Below are positions 7,806-15,029 of a DNA stretch of 20,934 bases, one piece after another. Made by a program: the position numbers and the translations under genes. The notes below the pieces were generated by a model that was not told where the DNA came from, did not search any database, and saw only the letters and a list, made by a program, of their open reading frames with translations. Positions within the stretch are counted from its first letter, which is position 1. Every line of letters starts with the position of its first letter. Source of the DNA: CAZIVE01 sp964542435 (GTDB lineage: Bacteria; Bacteroidota; Bacteroidia; Bacteroidales; Tannerellaceae); assembly GCA_964542435.1 (NCBI GenBank), contig CAZIVE010000044.1:1-20934 (forward strand), given 5' to 3'.

Positions 7806-7877
7806 TAGCCCGGGGGAGAATCGAACTCCCATTTCAAGAATGAAAATCTTGCGTCCTAACCGGTAGACGACCGGGCC
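7806..7877 (-). tRNA. tRNA-Glu (UUC), copy 2
   Basis: Identical in sequence to the copy at 7430-7501, with anticodon TTC in a seven-base loop, complete D and T arms and no encoded CCA. It is the first gene of the minus-strand transcript, about 60 bases from the predicted -7 box. Confidence 0.95.
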
Positions 7878-7937
7878 ATTTGTTCTAATGCTTTCTATCT
7901 CAAACGAATTGTTAACATTTGATTTGAAACGCGGTTG

Positions 7938-7969
7938 CAAAGATAGATTCTTTCCGCGAATACAACAAA
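7938..7969 (-). promoter_or_regulatory. Promoter of tRNA-Glu / rpsT / tRNA-Glu
   Basis: On the minus strand a -33 TTTG (7966-7969) is followed after 20 bases by TATCTTTG (7938-7945), an exact TAnnTTTG. Both elements and their spacing match the Bacteroidetes primary sigma promoter. Confidence 0.7.
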
Positions 7970-7994
7970 CAAATGTTGGAAAAAAATCCCTCTG

Positions 7995-8024
7995 TTGCCG
8001 AATTAACTTATTTTCGTAACTTTG
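7995..8024 (+). promoter_or_regulatory. Promoter of recO
   Basis: A -33 TTG (7995-7997) precedes TAACTTTG (8017-8024) by 19 bases. The predicted start is near 8031, leaving a leader of roughly 18 bases before the recO ATG. It lies back to back with the tRNA/rpsT promoter. Confidence 0.65.
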
Positions 8025-8048
8025 TTTCACGTATCAAAGGAATGAAAA

Positions 8049-8774
8049 ATGCTTGATTCAACCCGCGCCGTCGTGCTGCACACGCTGCCATACAGCGATC
8101 GATATCTGATTGTTCACACCTACACCGAATCGTTCGGCCGTGTGTCATTCCTTACAGCACGCACTCGTGGCAAGCGTACGCTCGTTCCTATTTCGCTGTT
8201 TCGTCCGATGGCCGTTGTGGATCTGGTGACGGATCAGCAGTCGAAGCGCGAGTTGCAGCGTATCCATGAAGCCAAGCTTTCCTTTCCGCAGCTCCGCATT
8301 TCCTCTGATCCCGTAAAGAGTGCGATCGGCCTGTTTCTTTCCGAGGTGCTTTTCCGTACACTTCGTACGTCGGAATCGGATCCGCAGCTCTTTGCATTTC
8401 TGTATGATTCCATAGAACTTTTGGATGAGATGGAAATGGGCGTGGCTAATTTTCACATTGTCTTTCTTCTCCGGCTGCTTCATTACGTCGGCATTTTCCC
8501 GAATACGGACAGTTATGAAGCGGGAGCTTTCTTCGATATGCGCAACAGCGTGTTTACTATGGGAAAACCTGTGCACGACAATTTCCTTTCCCCTTCGGAA
8601 AGCGCTGTCTTCGAGCAACTGCTTCGAATCAGTTATGGAAACATGTCTCTTTATCGTTTTTCACGTGAAGACCGCGTGAAAATACTCACTCATATTCTCG
8701 CCTATTACCGTCTTCATCTGCCTGAATTTCCTGAGATTAAATCCTTTGCTGTACTGCAAAGTCTGTTCGATTAA
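8049..8774 (+). CDS. recO: DNA repair protein RecO
   Basis: RecO helps RecR load RecA onto SSB-coated single-stranded DNA in the RecFOR gap-repair pathway and anneals complementary strands. The 241-residue protein has the expected N-terminal OB-fold part (about 1-80: the start MLDSTRAVVLHTLPYSDRYLIVHTY resembles other RecO N termini, with FGRVSFLTARTRGKR as the strand-turn region). A helical C-terminal part follows. The zinc-binding cysteines found in many RecO proteins are missing; the whole protein contains no cysteine. A dedicated promoter sits immediately upstream. No clear terminator follows. Other RecFOR genes are not present here. Family assignment rests on the N-terminal pattern, length and overall layout. 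Confidence 0.87.
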   Translation: MLDSTRAVVLHTLPYSDRYLIVHTYTESFGRVSFLTARTRGKRTLVPISLFRPMAVVDLVTDQQSKRELQRIHEAKLSFPQLRISSDPVKSAIGLFLSEVLFRTLRTSESDPQLFAFLYDSIELLDEMEMGVANFHIVFLLRLLHYVGIFPNTDSYEAGAFFDMRNSVFTMGKPVHDNFLSPSESAVFEQLLRISYGNMSLYRFSREDRVKILTHILAYYRLHLPEFPEIKSFAVLQSLFD

Positions 8775-8916
8775 TTTTCCTCTGTCATGTAGGATAAACC
8801 TTTTGTGATCGTATTCTTGCGAGAACAGGATAGGGGTTTTTTCGAAAAATGAGTTATATAATCGAAGTCCGAGAGTGAGTGGACATGTTGAATGAATAAT
8901 TAAAGATGATCGACAG

Positions 8917-9552
8917 ATGAAAGTAAAAGGAATCATAGTATTTTTGTGCGCCATGGCTTGTATGGAACATTCCGAAGCGCAGGAGATGAGAAATAGTTTT
9001 TCTTCAGACAGAAACAAACACGAGGTGCGAGTGCTGGCAAGTGACGGATTTACGTTGTCTATTGCCGACTTCTTCGGGATTGGTTTGGCTGATGCCGTCA
9101 CGGGAACGAAGCGTGATGTTCAGAAATCCTCGGCTGTTTGGGGCGTCGGTTACAGATATAAGTACAATCGTTTCCGCATAGGAGCCGATATCGCATACAT
9201 GAAAATCTCGAGTAACATCGAGTATGGAAAGGAGAAAATAACAGTCGCTGAAGAAAAACAGTCGCATCTGATGATTCTTCCGACGGTTGACTTTCTGTAT
9301 TACAAAAGTGGCTGCATTGAATTGTACGGATCGGGCGAAGCCGGCGTTGACATCTCCAGTCTGAATTACACGAAGACGAAAAGTCAGGATGTGTATGTGC
9401 TTAACAAATACAAGTCCGAGTCTTCCGCCGATTTCGCTTTCCAAGTCAATCCCATCGCGCTTCGGATCGGCAACGAGCATCTCGGCGGATTCATTGAGAC
9501 AGGATTGGGATACAAAGGCTTCGTGACGATTGGAGCAAGTGTGAGATTTTAA
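8917..9552 (+). CDS. Outer-membrane beta-barrel protein
   Basis: A 211-residue secreted protein. The signal peptide covers residues 1-21 (basic start, hydrophobic core, S-E-A before Gln22). The mature part alternates polar and hydrophobic residues in short strands (VWGVGYRYKYNRFRIGADIAYM; LPTVDFLYYKSGCIELYGSGEAGV; LGGFIETGLGYKGFVTIGASVRF) and ends in Phe, as outer-membrane barrels do. I do not recognise a specific family beyond small outer-membrane beta-barrel proteins. It lies only 17 bases before the sigma-factor gene on the same strand, so the two are likely cotranscribed and this protein may take part in the same signalling unit. No good -7 box is seen in the 142-base spacer upstream, which leaves room for control by an alternative sigma factor. 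Confidence 0.72.
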   Translation: MKVKGIIVFLCAMACMEHSEAQEMRNSFSSDRNKHEVRVLASDGFTLSIADFFGIGLADAVTGTKRDVQKSSAVWGVGYRYKYNRFRIGADIAYMKISSNIEYGKEKITVAEEKQSHLMILPTVDFLYYKSGCIELYGSGEAGVDISSLNYTKTKSQDVYVLNKYKSESSADFAFQVNPIALRIGNEHLGGFIETGLGYKGFVTIGASVRF

Positions 9553-9553
9553 A

Positions 9554-9559
9554 AAGGAG
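9554..9559 (+). promoter_or_regulatory. Shine-Dalgarno site fixing a GTG start
   Basis: AAGGAG lies 10 bases before the GTG at 9570. It supports that non-ATG start for the sigma-factor gene, whose next in-frame Met is far into sigma region 2. Strong Shine-Dalgarno sites are less common in Bacteroidetes, so this one is worth noting. Confidence 0.55.
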
Positions 9560-9569
9560 AAGATAGACA

Positions 9570-10151
9570 GTGACATCTGAGTTGACGAGAAAAGAAAAGT
9601 TCAAACACCGGTTCGACAGATACTATGCCAGCTTGTGCAGAGAAGCTTTCCGGTATATTCCGGACAGGGACGAATGTGAAGACATCGTTCAGGAAACCTT
9701 TATCTCGATGTGGAACAATGAGAAGGATGCTTTGCCGGAAAACGAGTTCGCCGCCTATATGGTGAGTTCTGTCAAGAACAGATGTATCTCATTCTTGCGC
9801 AAACGCCGGATCGACACTGTTTCTATGGATGATGGCGCCATTTCTCTTTCTATGAATCATCTCGATGATACAGACGATGATGAAGAGCAGACAAAAGATG
9901 AGACTCGGGAGAAGGCGCTTGAAGATGCGCTGTCGATGCTTCCTCCGAAATGTCGGGAAGTCTTCCTCTTGAGCAAACTTCGCGGAATGAAGTACCGCGA
10001 GATTGCCGAGGAAACAGGCATTTCGGAGAAGACCGTTGAAAACCACATGGGAAAAGCCATCCGAATACTTAGAGAATATGTGGCAGCACATCCGGATTTG
10101 TTGGCTATCGTTACTATTATGATACAATTAATGATAAACATAAAAAGATGA
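9570..10151 (+). CDS. ECF-type RNA polymerase sigma factor
   Basis: A 193-residue sigma-70 of the extracytoplasmic-function group, which directs RNA polymerase to a small regulon when freed from its anti-sigma partner. Region 2 is seen at about 12-80 (RYIPDRDECEDIVQETF for core binding and -10 recognition). An acidic linker at 99-111 (DDTDDDEEQTKDE) is followed by region 4 at about 117-172, with the helix-turn-helix KYREIAEETGISEKTVENHM. The start is GTG, supported by a Shine-Dalgarno site. A hydrophobic C-terminal tail (LLAIVTIMIQLMI) follows region 4, as in several Bacteroidetes sigma factors of this group. Its stop overlaps the anti-sigma start by four bases (ATGA), so the pair is translationally coupled. 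Expected role: controlling the adjacent TonB receptor and perhaps the barrel protein. Confidence 0.92.
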   Translation: MTSELTRKEKFKHRFDRYYASLCREAFRYIPDRDECEDIVQETFISMWNNEKDALPENEFAAYMVSSVKNRCISFLRKRRIDTVSMDDGAISLSMNHLDDTDDDEEQTKDETREKALEDALSMLPPKCREVFLLSKLRGMKYREIAEETGISEKTVENHMGKAIRILREYVAAHPDLLAIVTIMIQLMINIKR

Positions 10152-11101
10152 AAAGTTCAGATGATATAGATGAGTTGTTGGCAAGGGACTTTTCGAAAGA
10201 GTCCTTGACGGATGATCAGCAGGCGACTTTGAACGAGTGGAAGCAGGTGCATCACGATGAATATGTGCAGCTGCGCCATCTTGTGGAGGCGCAGACAGAT
10301 CGTGGATCCGGAGATTTCGACCGTGTGAAGGCTTGGCAGAAGGTGGAAGCTCGACTGCAAACGCCGCACGCCGTGAATGTGCCATTCTTATACAAAATGG
10401 CGGCTTTGGCAGCGTCCGTGATGTTGGTCGTAGCGTTTTCGTTGTTCCTGTTCAAAAGGGAGAAGCCGATCCTGATGGCTTTTACCAACACGGAATCCAT
10501 CCAACGGATGGTGACTTTGCCCGACAGTTCGCAGCTCACGCTTTATCCGGGTTCGAAAGTGACCTATAAAGCATTCCAGAGCAAAGGCGAAAGAGAGCTC
10601 GACTTGAACGGTAAGGTCTTCTTCCAAATCAAGAGGAATGTGAATCGTCCGTTCGTTATCCATACTTATAATATAAAGGTAGAAGTTTTGGGAACCTCTT
10701 TCTTGGTGGATTCGAAAGCCAGAAACGATGCACGCGTGTATGTCAAAAGCGGAACGGTCAGAGTGACGGCTGACGCAAGAAACGTCGTCTTACAGAAGAA
10801 TCAGCAGGCTGAAGTGACCGAAGACAAGATCGTCTCGGGCGAGATCAGCAATGCGCCGCTTCTCTTCGGCGATGCGCCTCAGACGTTGAATCTGCAGAAT
10901 GCTCAGGTTTCAGGCGTGATCAAGCAACTGGAAGGAATTTATCATGTTCAGATTGATTTGGACAAGGGTATTGCATCTAATAAAATTACTACACAACTCG
11001 AACTCAAGGAGCTTGAAACTATATTGAAGGAATTGAGCTATCTTTGCAACTGTAAATACGAAAAGATTTCGGTAAATCATTATCGTCTTTACTATGAGTA
11101 G
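10148..11101 (+). CDS. FecR-family anti-sigma factor
   Basis: A 317-residue single-pass inner-membrane protein. The N-terminal cytoplasmic part (1-80) should hold the sigma factor. One transmembrane helix lies at about 84-102. The periplasmic FecR domain (about 115-210) has the typical series TLPDSSQLTLYPGS, FFQIKRNVNRPFVIHT, and VEVLGTSFLV. A C-terminal DUF4974-type domain (about 246-316), common in Bacteroidetes FecR proteins, probably meets the STN domain of the receptor. It starts inside the sigma gene stop (ATGA overlap) and is followed 7 bases later by the TonB receptor gene, as expected for a three-part surface signalling system: receptor senses ligand, FecR relays, sigma acts. Confidence 0.92.
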   Translation: MKSSDDIDELLARDFSKESLTDDQQATLNEWKQVHHDEYVQLRHLVEAQTDRGSGDFDRVKAWQKVEARLQTPHAVNVPFLYKMAALAASVMLVVAFSLFLFKREKPILMAFTNTESIQRMVTLPDSSQLTLYPGSKVTYKAFQSKGERELDLNGKVFFQIKRNVNRPFVIHTYNIKVEVLGTSFLVDSKARNDARVYVKSGTVRVTADARNVVLQKNQQAEVTEDKIVSGEISNAPLLFGDAPQTLNLQNAQVSGVIKQLEGIYHVQIDLDKGIASNKITTQLELKELETILKELSYLCNCKYEKISVNHYRLYYE

Positions 11102-11108
11102 AGAGTAA

Positions 11109-13538
11109 ATGGGATATAAATTGTTCATCATTGGGTTGATCTGTTGTCTGTTCATTCACGTCAAGGCTCAGCAAAAACCGGTCAACTCTGTAGCAGAAGA
11201 AAGGGTCACTGTCACCGTTCCTTCTGCTTCTGTACAGGATTGGTTCAAACTGATTGAGAACAAAGGAATCGTCCTCTCTTATAATTCAGCTCTTATCGAC
11301 CTCTCTAAAAAGCGCACCGTTTTTCTTCGTGAGCTCACCGTCGAGGATCTTCTTCGTCAGGTGCTGGCGGATTACAAATTCAAGATCATCCCTTTCGATC
11401 AGCGGAAGCTGATTCTTGACATTTACGGCAAACGGGAATACCTCGTTTCTGGAATCTTGAAGGAAAAAGACTCCGGCGAGAAACTGTACGGCGCGGTGAT
11501 CACAGCTCGTGGAACCGACGGGAAAGTACGATATACGACGACAGACGACAACGGATCATTTGTCTTGAGCCTTCTTCCCGGAACTTATTCTTTGGAGTTT
11601 CGTCACATGGGACATGCGCCTTTCGTGCGGGAAATGGGGATCGAGAAGAATATTTCGATGAACGTCTCATTGGATCCTGTCACTTTTGAACTCAAGGAGG
11701 TGATGGTGAAACCGCGTAAGAGTCTTTCGGAACTGAATGAGGCGACGCCGTCGAACATGCTGTCGTTCAACAGCACCGATCTTTTTTCTCAGATCAACAT
11801 TCTGCCGGGCGTGATCGGTACGGCTGCGAGCGGTAACTTCCAGGTCAATGGCGGTGCAGACGACGAGAATCTCATTCTTCTCGACGGTGTGCCGGTTTAT
11901 CATCTCAACCATTTCAACTCCAAACTCTCTGCATTCAATGGCGATGCCATCAAAAGCGTCACCTTTCACAACAGCTTTTTCCCTACGGAATACGAAGGAC
12001 GATTGTCGTCGGTCACGGATATCCGCTTTAAGGAGGGCAACAAACAGAAGTTTTCCGAGACGCTCACGCTTGATGTTCCGGCAGCTTCGGCTGAGTTTGA
12101 AGGACCCATCATCAAGAATAAACTTTCCTACTCGTTGGGCGGACGAAGAAGCTGGCTGGATCTTTTCGACGGACTTTCTCCGGAGGACGATAAGCTCAAC
12201 CATTATTTCTATGATCTCAACGGCAAGCTTTCCTACGACATCAACGACCACTCTTCACTTCATCTGACGGCGTACAAGACGGCCGAGGACTATCTTTCAC
12301 TGGACGAAAACGATAAACGACATACCTTCATCAATTGGGACAACGAAGTGCTGGCACTTCAATACAATTCGCTCATCGGGAAGCGCATCACCCATTCCAC
12401 GACTTTGTCCTATTCGTCCTACGACAACAAGGTATATGCGCCGGGCGTGGACATCGACTCCAGCAAATATATTCATTGCGGCATCCGGGAGTTTTCTTTT
12501 GCCACCGACTTCAGTTTCCATATTTATAATGTATATACGATTTCGACAGGCATCCGCGCTTCGCGCGACATCTACAAGCTGTTTTTTTTCAATGACACTA
12601 TCGGAGCGGACACGCGCAATATTCCCGTGACGCAGTTCTCCTATTATTATGACAACAAAGTTCGAATTACGGACAAGTTGTTCTCGCAGTTCGGTATCAA
12701 CTTTGTGGCCTATATTCCCAACAACAGCCGCAACTATTACAGTCTTCAACCGCGTTTCTCTCTCAAATATTTCTTCGACGACAACGATCTCATCTATTTC
12801 GGAGCCTCCAAGATGCAGCAGTTCTATCATTATCTGCGCATCGATGAACTGCCTTTGCCTACCGATTTCCGCATGCCGAGCCTTTCCGGTTTTCCGCCAA
12901 GTATCTCGGAACATTACGAAGCCGGATGGAAGCATATCCTGAAGAACGGATTCATCGAGAGTTCGGTGTTCTATAAGCATCGCGACAATATCATGTCGCT
13001 CAAGCCCGATACCTATCCTCTCGACAGCGAATGGAAAGACTATATCATGAGCGGGAAAGGGCATAGTTATGGTGTGAAGTTCTTTTTCTATAACGATTGG
13101 CGGAAAGTCACGCTTCAGTTTTCTTATACGTTCTCGCGAAGTAAGGAACACTATGCAGAACTTGCCCCGCGCGGCGATGTTCCGTCACTTTACGACATTC
13201 CCCATGCTTCCCGTCTGGCTTTCAGCTATAAGTTCACGCCGCGTTCTGCCTTTTCTATCGGCGCAATGGCTCAATCCGGACGGATGAAGGAGGTGGACGA
13301 CGATTATCAGATTCTGCTTGGCGATGCGTTCCGCAGTCAGCGGAGAAAAATGAACTATCGTCTTGACGCCAGCTTCAACCACGTGAAGAGTTTCCATAAC
13401 AGCGACAGGAAACTGCTCTATCGCGTCGGACTTTACAACATCGTCGGCAATCCGCCCGAAGGCGACGTCGTGAGAATGTACTCTTTCGATTTCAGTAACC
13501 ATTGTCTGCCTTACGCCAGCATCTCCTTCAAGTTCTGA
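11109..13538 (+). CDS. TonB-dependent receptor/transducer with STN domain
   Basis: An 809-residue outer-membrane protein. The signal peptide is residues 1-20 (V-K-A before Gln21). An STN signalling domain follows (about 32-105), then a carboxypeptidase-regulatory-like domain (about 111-190; VSGILKEKDSGEKLYGAVITARGTDG type), a plug domain (about 205-310, with DENLILLDGVPVY at 252-264) and a TonB-dependent beta barrel ending in FKF. The STN domain makes it a transducer that signals to the FecR protein encoded just upstream. No SusD-like lipoprotein follows, so it is not a normal SusC/D polysaccharide pair. The ligand cannot be told from sequence; iron or haem compounds, other small nutrients or peptides are all possible. 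The Q at +1 fits the cyclase encoded earlier in the window. Confidence 0.9.
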   Translation: MGYKLFIIGLICCLFIHVKAQQKPVNSVAEERVTVTVPSASVQDWFKLIENKGIVLSYNSALIDLSKKRTVFLRELTVEDLLRQVLADYKFKIIPFDQRKLILDIYGKREYLVSGILKEKDSGEKLYGAVITARGTDGKVRYTTTDDNGSFVLSLLPGTYSLEFRHMGHAPFVREMGIEKNISMNVSLDPVTFELKEVMVKPRKSLSELNEATPSNMLSFNSTDLFSQINILPGVIGTAASGNFQVNGGADDENLILLDGVPVYHLNHFNSKLSAFNGDAIKSVTFHNSFFPTEYEGRLSSVTDIRFKEGNKQKFSETLTLDVPAASAEFEGPIIKNKLSYSLGGRRSWLDLFDGLSPEDDKLNHYFYDLNGKLSYDINDHSSLHLTAYKTAEDYLSLDENDKRHTFINWDNEVLALQYNSLIGKRITHSTTLSYSSYDNKVYAPGVDIDSSKYIHCGIREFSFATDFSFHIYNVYTISTGIRASRDIYKLFFFNDTIGADTRNIPVTQFSYYYDNKVRITDKLFSQFGINFVAYIPNNSRNYYSLQPRFSLKYFFDDNDLIYFGASKMQQFYHYLRIDELPLPTDFRMPSLSGFPPSISEHYEAGWKHILKNGFIESSVFYKHRDNIMSLKPDTYPLDSEWKDYIMSGKGHSYGVKFFFYNDWRKVTLQFSYTFSRSKEHYAELAPRGDVPSLYDIPHASRLAFSYKFTPRSAFSIGAMAQSGRMKEVDDDYQILLGDAFRSQRRKMNYRLDASFNHVKSFHNSDRKLLYRVGLYNIVGNPPEGDVVRMYSFDFSNHCLPYASISFKF

Positions 13539-13611
13539 AAGTTTGTGCAGCACCTCTTTCTCTGATCCGATGCCTCTTTGCTTATTATCCCCTGCGTCCG
13601 GTAATGCATTT

Positions 13612-13989
13612 GGCCCCCTTAAACAGACTCCGGCGCGCCGGAATTGTCGTTTAGAGGTCGAGATGTGAACTTTTTCTTTCCGGAATGACGATCTCGACCT
13701 CAAGATGTGAACTTTTCCTTCCCAGAATGGCGATTTCGACCTCAAGATGTGTACTTTTTCTTCCCGAAATGGCAATCTCGACCTCAAGATGTGAACTTTT
13801 TCTCCCCGGAATGGTGATTTAGACCTCCAAATCGGCATTTTGGCACGACAAAGTTGTTGTCTCGAGCTCTTTTCGTGAATTCCGGCGTGCCAGAGTTGGA
13901 ATCGAGGCCTCTCGAATGGCATTCCTTGCACCGGAAAGGATCCTCTTTGCTCTCGATTGGGAACTTTGGCTTCGCGGAGTTGTGATCTG
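13612..13989. repeat. Degenerate tandem array of 42-bp units
   Basis: The gene-free interval 13539-13997 holds about eight or nine tandem units. Exact 42-bp units begin at 13612, 13654, 13696, 13738, 13780 and 13822. A 40-bp unit starts at 13864, another 42-bp unit at 13904, and a shorter relic near 13955. The four central units (13654-13821) are nearly the same. Each contains AAGATGTGAACTTTTTCTTC-like sequence followed by GGAATGGCGATCTC and a junction GACCTC. Units to either side are decayed and keep mainly the junction. The array lies between two convergent genes. One minus-strand frame stays open through it because the period is a multiple of three, but there is no independent sign of coding. 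Confidence 0.85.
13654..13701. repeat. Inverted repeat at the array's first intact unit
   Basis: GAGGTCGAGAT at 13654-13664 is the exact reverse complement of ATCTCGACCTC at 13691-13701, with 26 bases between. Only this unit has the full inverted junction, because the others start with GACCTCAAGAT. It could form an 11-bp stem and possibly serve as a terminator-like structure between the convergent genes, though no T run follows. Confidence 0.55.
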
Positions 13990-13997
13990 GAAGGCTG

Positions 13998-15014
13998 TCA
14001 ATGAGAATAGACTACGTCGAGTAGCTTTCTGCCCAACATCGGGCGATAATGTCCCGGCTCGTAATAGTTATGGATGTCGCGTGTGTATTCGTTGACGCCG
14101 GTAAAATCCCAGACAGCTTCGTTTCCCAGTTCTTTTTTCAACAGAAGAAGATCCTGATGGTTGAGCTTGGTCTGATAATAATCGGGACTGATGAGGAGGA
14201 CAAGTCTTGTGTGCTGTTTGTCGCAGATCTTCCTGATGCGGCGCAGCAGCTGGATCTGCTGATTCTCGATGACCGGCGTCTCTTCTTTCCCTGCGTCCGG
14301 ACGTTTCTCGAATTCCTCTTTATGTTCTGTCCAATAGCCTTCGCCTTTCTCTTCAATCTCCTTTTCGCGCGGATTGATGAAGTTGTTTGTGAACGCTTCC
14401 CTGAGCGGCGCGCCGTCGTGGATCACCTTTCTCATGCTTTTGACATAACGACCGGTGATAATATATCTGAAATACGGAATAAGCGTGCTGGGATAGAGAA
14501 AGTCCTGCAGGGCTTTCAATTGGAATTCCGCCTCGCTGATGCCGGCGACCTTTGCCGAGAAGAGGTTCTGATTGCGCGACAGCGGTTCCAGTTTGAGAAA
14601 CGAAGAGCGATCGACAATGACAAGCAGGTTGTGTAGCGGCAATCCTACGGAATCCAAGGCTTCGATCTTTTGGCAGATACCGCCGAGGCTTTCCGCATTG
14701 TCGAAGAAACGAGCTGCCACGGCATCTTTGCCCAGATGTTTTTCCCAATCTTGACATCGGAAAGCCATTGTGCAGGAATTGCCGAGTATGAACGAATCAT
14801 AGTGGAGCGAATCTCGGTTCATCTGGATGTTCTGCCAACCTACGAAAGCTTCGTCGAGCAGCATGTTGGTCTGGTCGAAACGTTTGTGCGGATAAAGCTT
14901 CATGAAGGGATCTTTGACAAAATAGAGGATGACCATCGGAACGAACGGCAACGCCAGCAGAAGCAGTTTCAGCCAGAAACGCTTTGCAGGACTTTTTTTG
15001 AATAACCATGCCAT
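13998..15014 (-). CDS. DltD/SGNH-like membrane-anchored acyl transferase partner
   Basis: A 338-residue protein with one N-terminal transmembrane helix (about 12-32); the rest is expected in the periplasm. Recognisable points are LGNSCTMAF at 77-85, where Ser80 sits where SGNH/DltD-like enzymes carry the acyl-accepting serine, and a C-terminal EPGHYRPMLG at 319-328, where His322 would be the catalytic base. A charged, Glu/Lys-rich stretch (217-245) separates the two halves. By position it takes the part of DltD: accept an acyl group handed across the membrane by the MBOAT and place it on an envelope polymer. It is last in a four-gene minus-strand unit, 15 bases after the MBOAT. Sequence identity to true DltD is not evident by eye; context and the two motifs carry the call. 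Confidence 0.68.
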   Translation of the reverse strand: MAWLFKKSPAKRFWLKLLLLALPFVPMVILYFVKDPFMKLYPHKRFDQTNMLLDEAFVGWQNIQMNRDSLHYDSFILGNSCTMAFRCQDWEKHLGKDAVAARFFDNAESLGGICQKIEALDSVGLPLHNLLVIVDRSSFLKLEPLSRNQNLFSAKVAGISEAEFQLKALQDFLYPSTLIPYFRYIITGRYVKSMRKVIHDGAPLREAFTNNFINPREKEIEEKGEGYWTEHKEEFEKRPDAGKEETPVIENQQIQLLRRIRKICDKQHTRLVLLISPDYYQTKLNHQDLLLLKKELGNEAVWDFTGVNEYTRDIHNYYEPGHYRPMLGRKLLDVVYSH

Positions 15015-15029
15015 GATGTGCGAGACGTT

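Noticed and set aside
7779..8030. Minus-strand 83-codon frame across tRNA-Glu and the promoters
   Set aside because: It reads through a tRNA gene and two promoter regions, so it is not coding.
8775..8870. Terminator after recO
   Set aside because: There is a T run near 8835 but no stem of useful length in front of it.
12297..13151. Minus-strand frame of 284 codons opposite the TonB receptor barrel
   Set aside because: It mirrors the receptor's codon pattern and has no recognisable domain or start signal.
13612..13989. CRISPR array
   Set aside because: Units are contiguous 42-bp repeats without unique spacers and there are no cas genes nearby.
13819..14001. Minus-strand 60-codon frame downstream of the DltD-like gene
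   Set aside because: Overlaps the tandem array and the DltD-like stop; low-complexity Ser/Arg-rich sequence that follows from the repeat.
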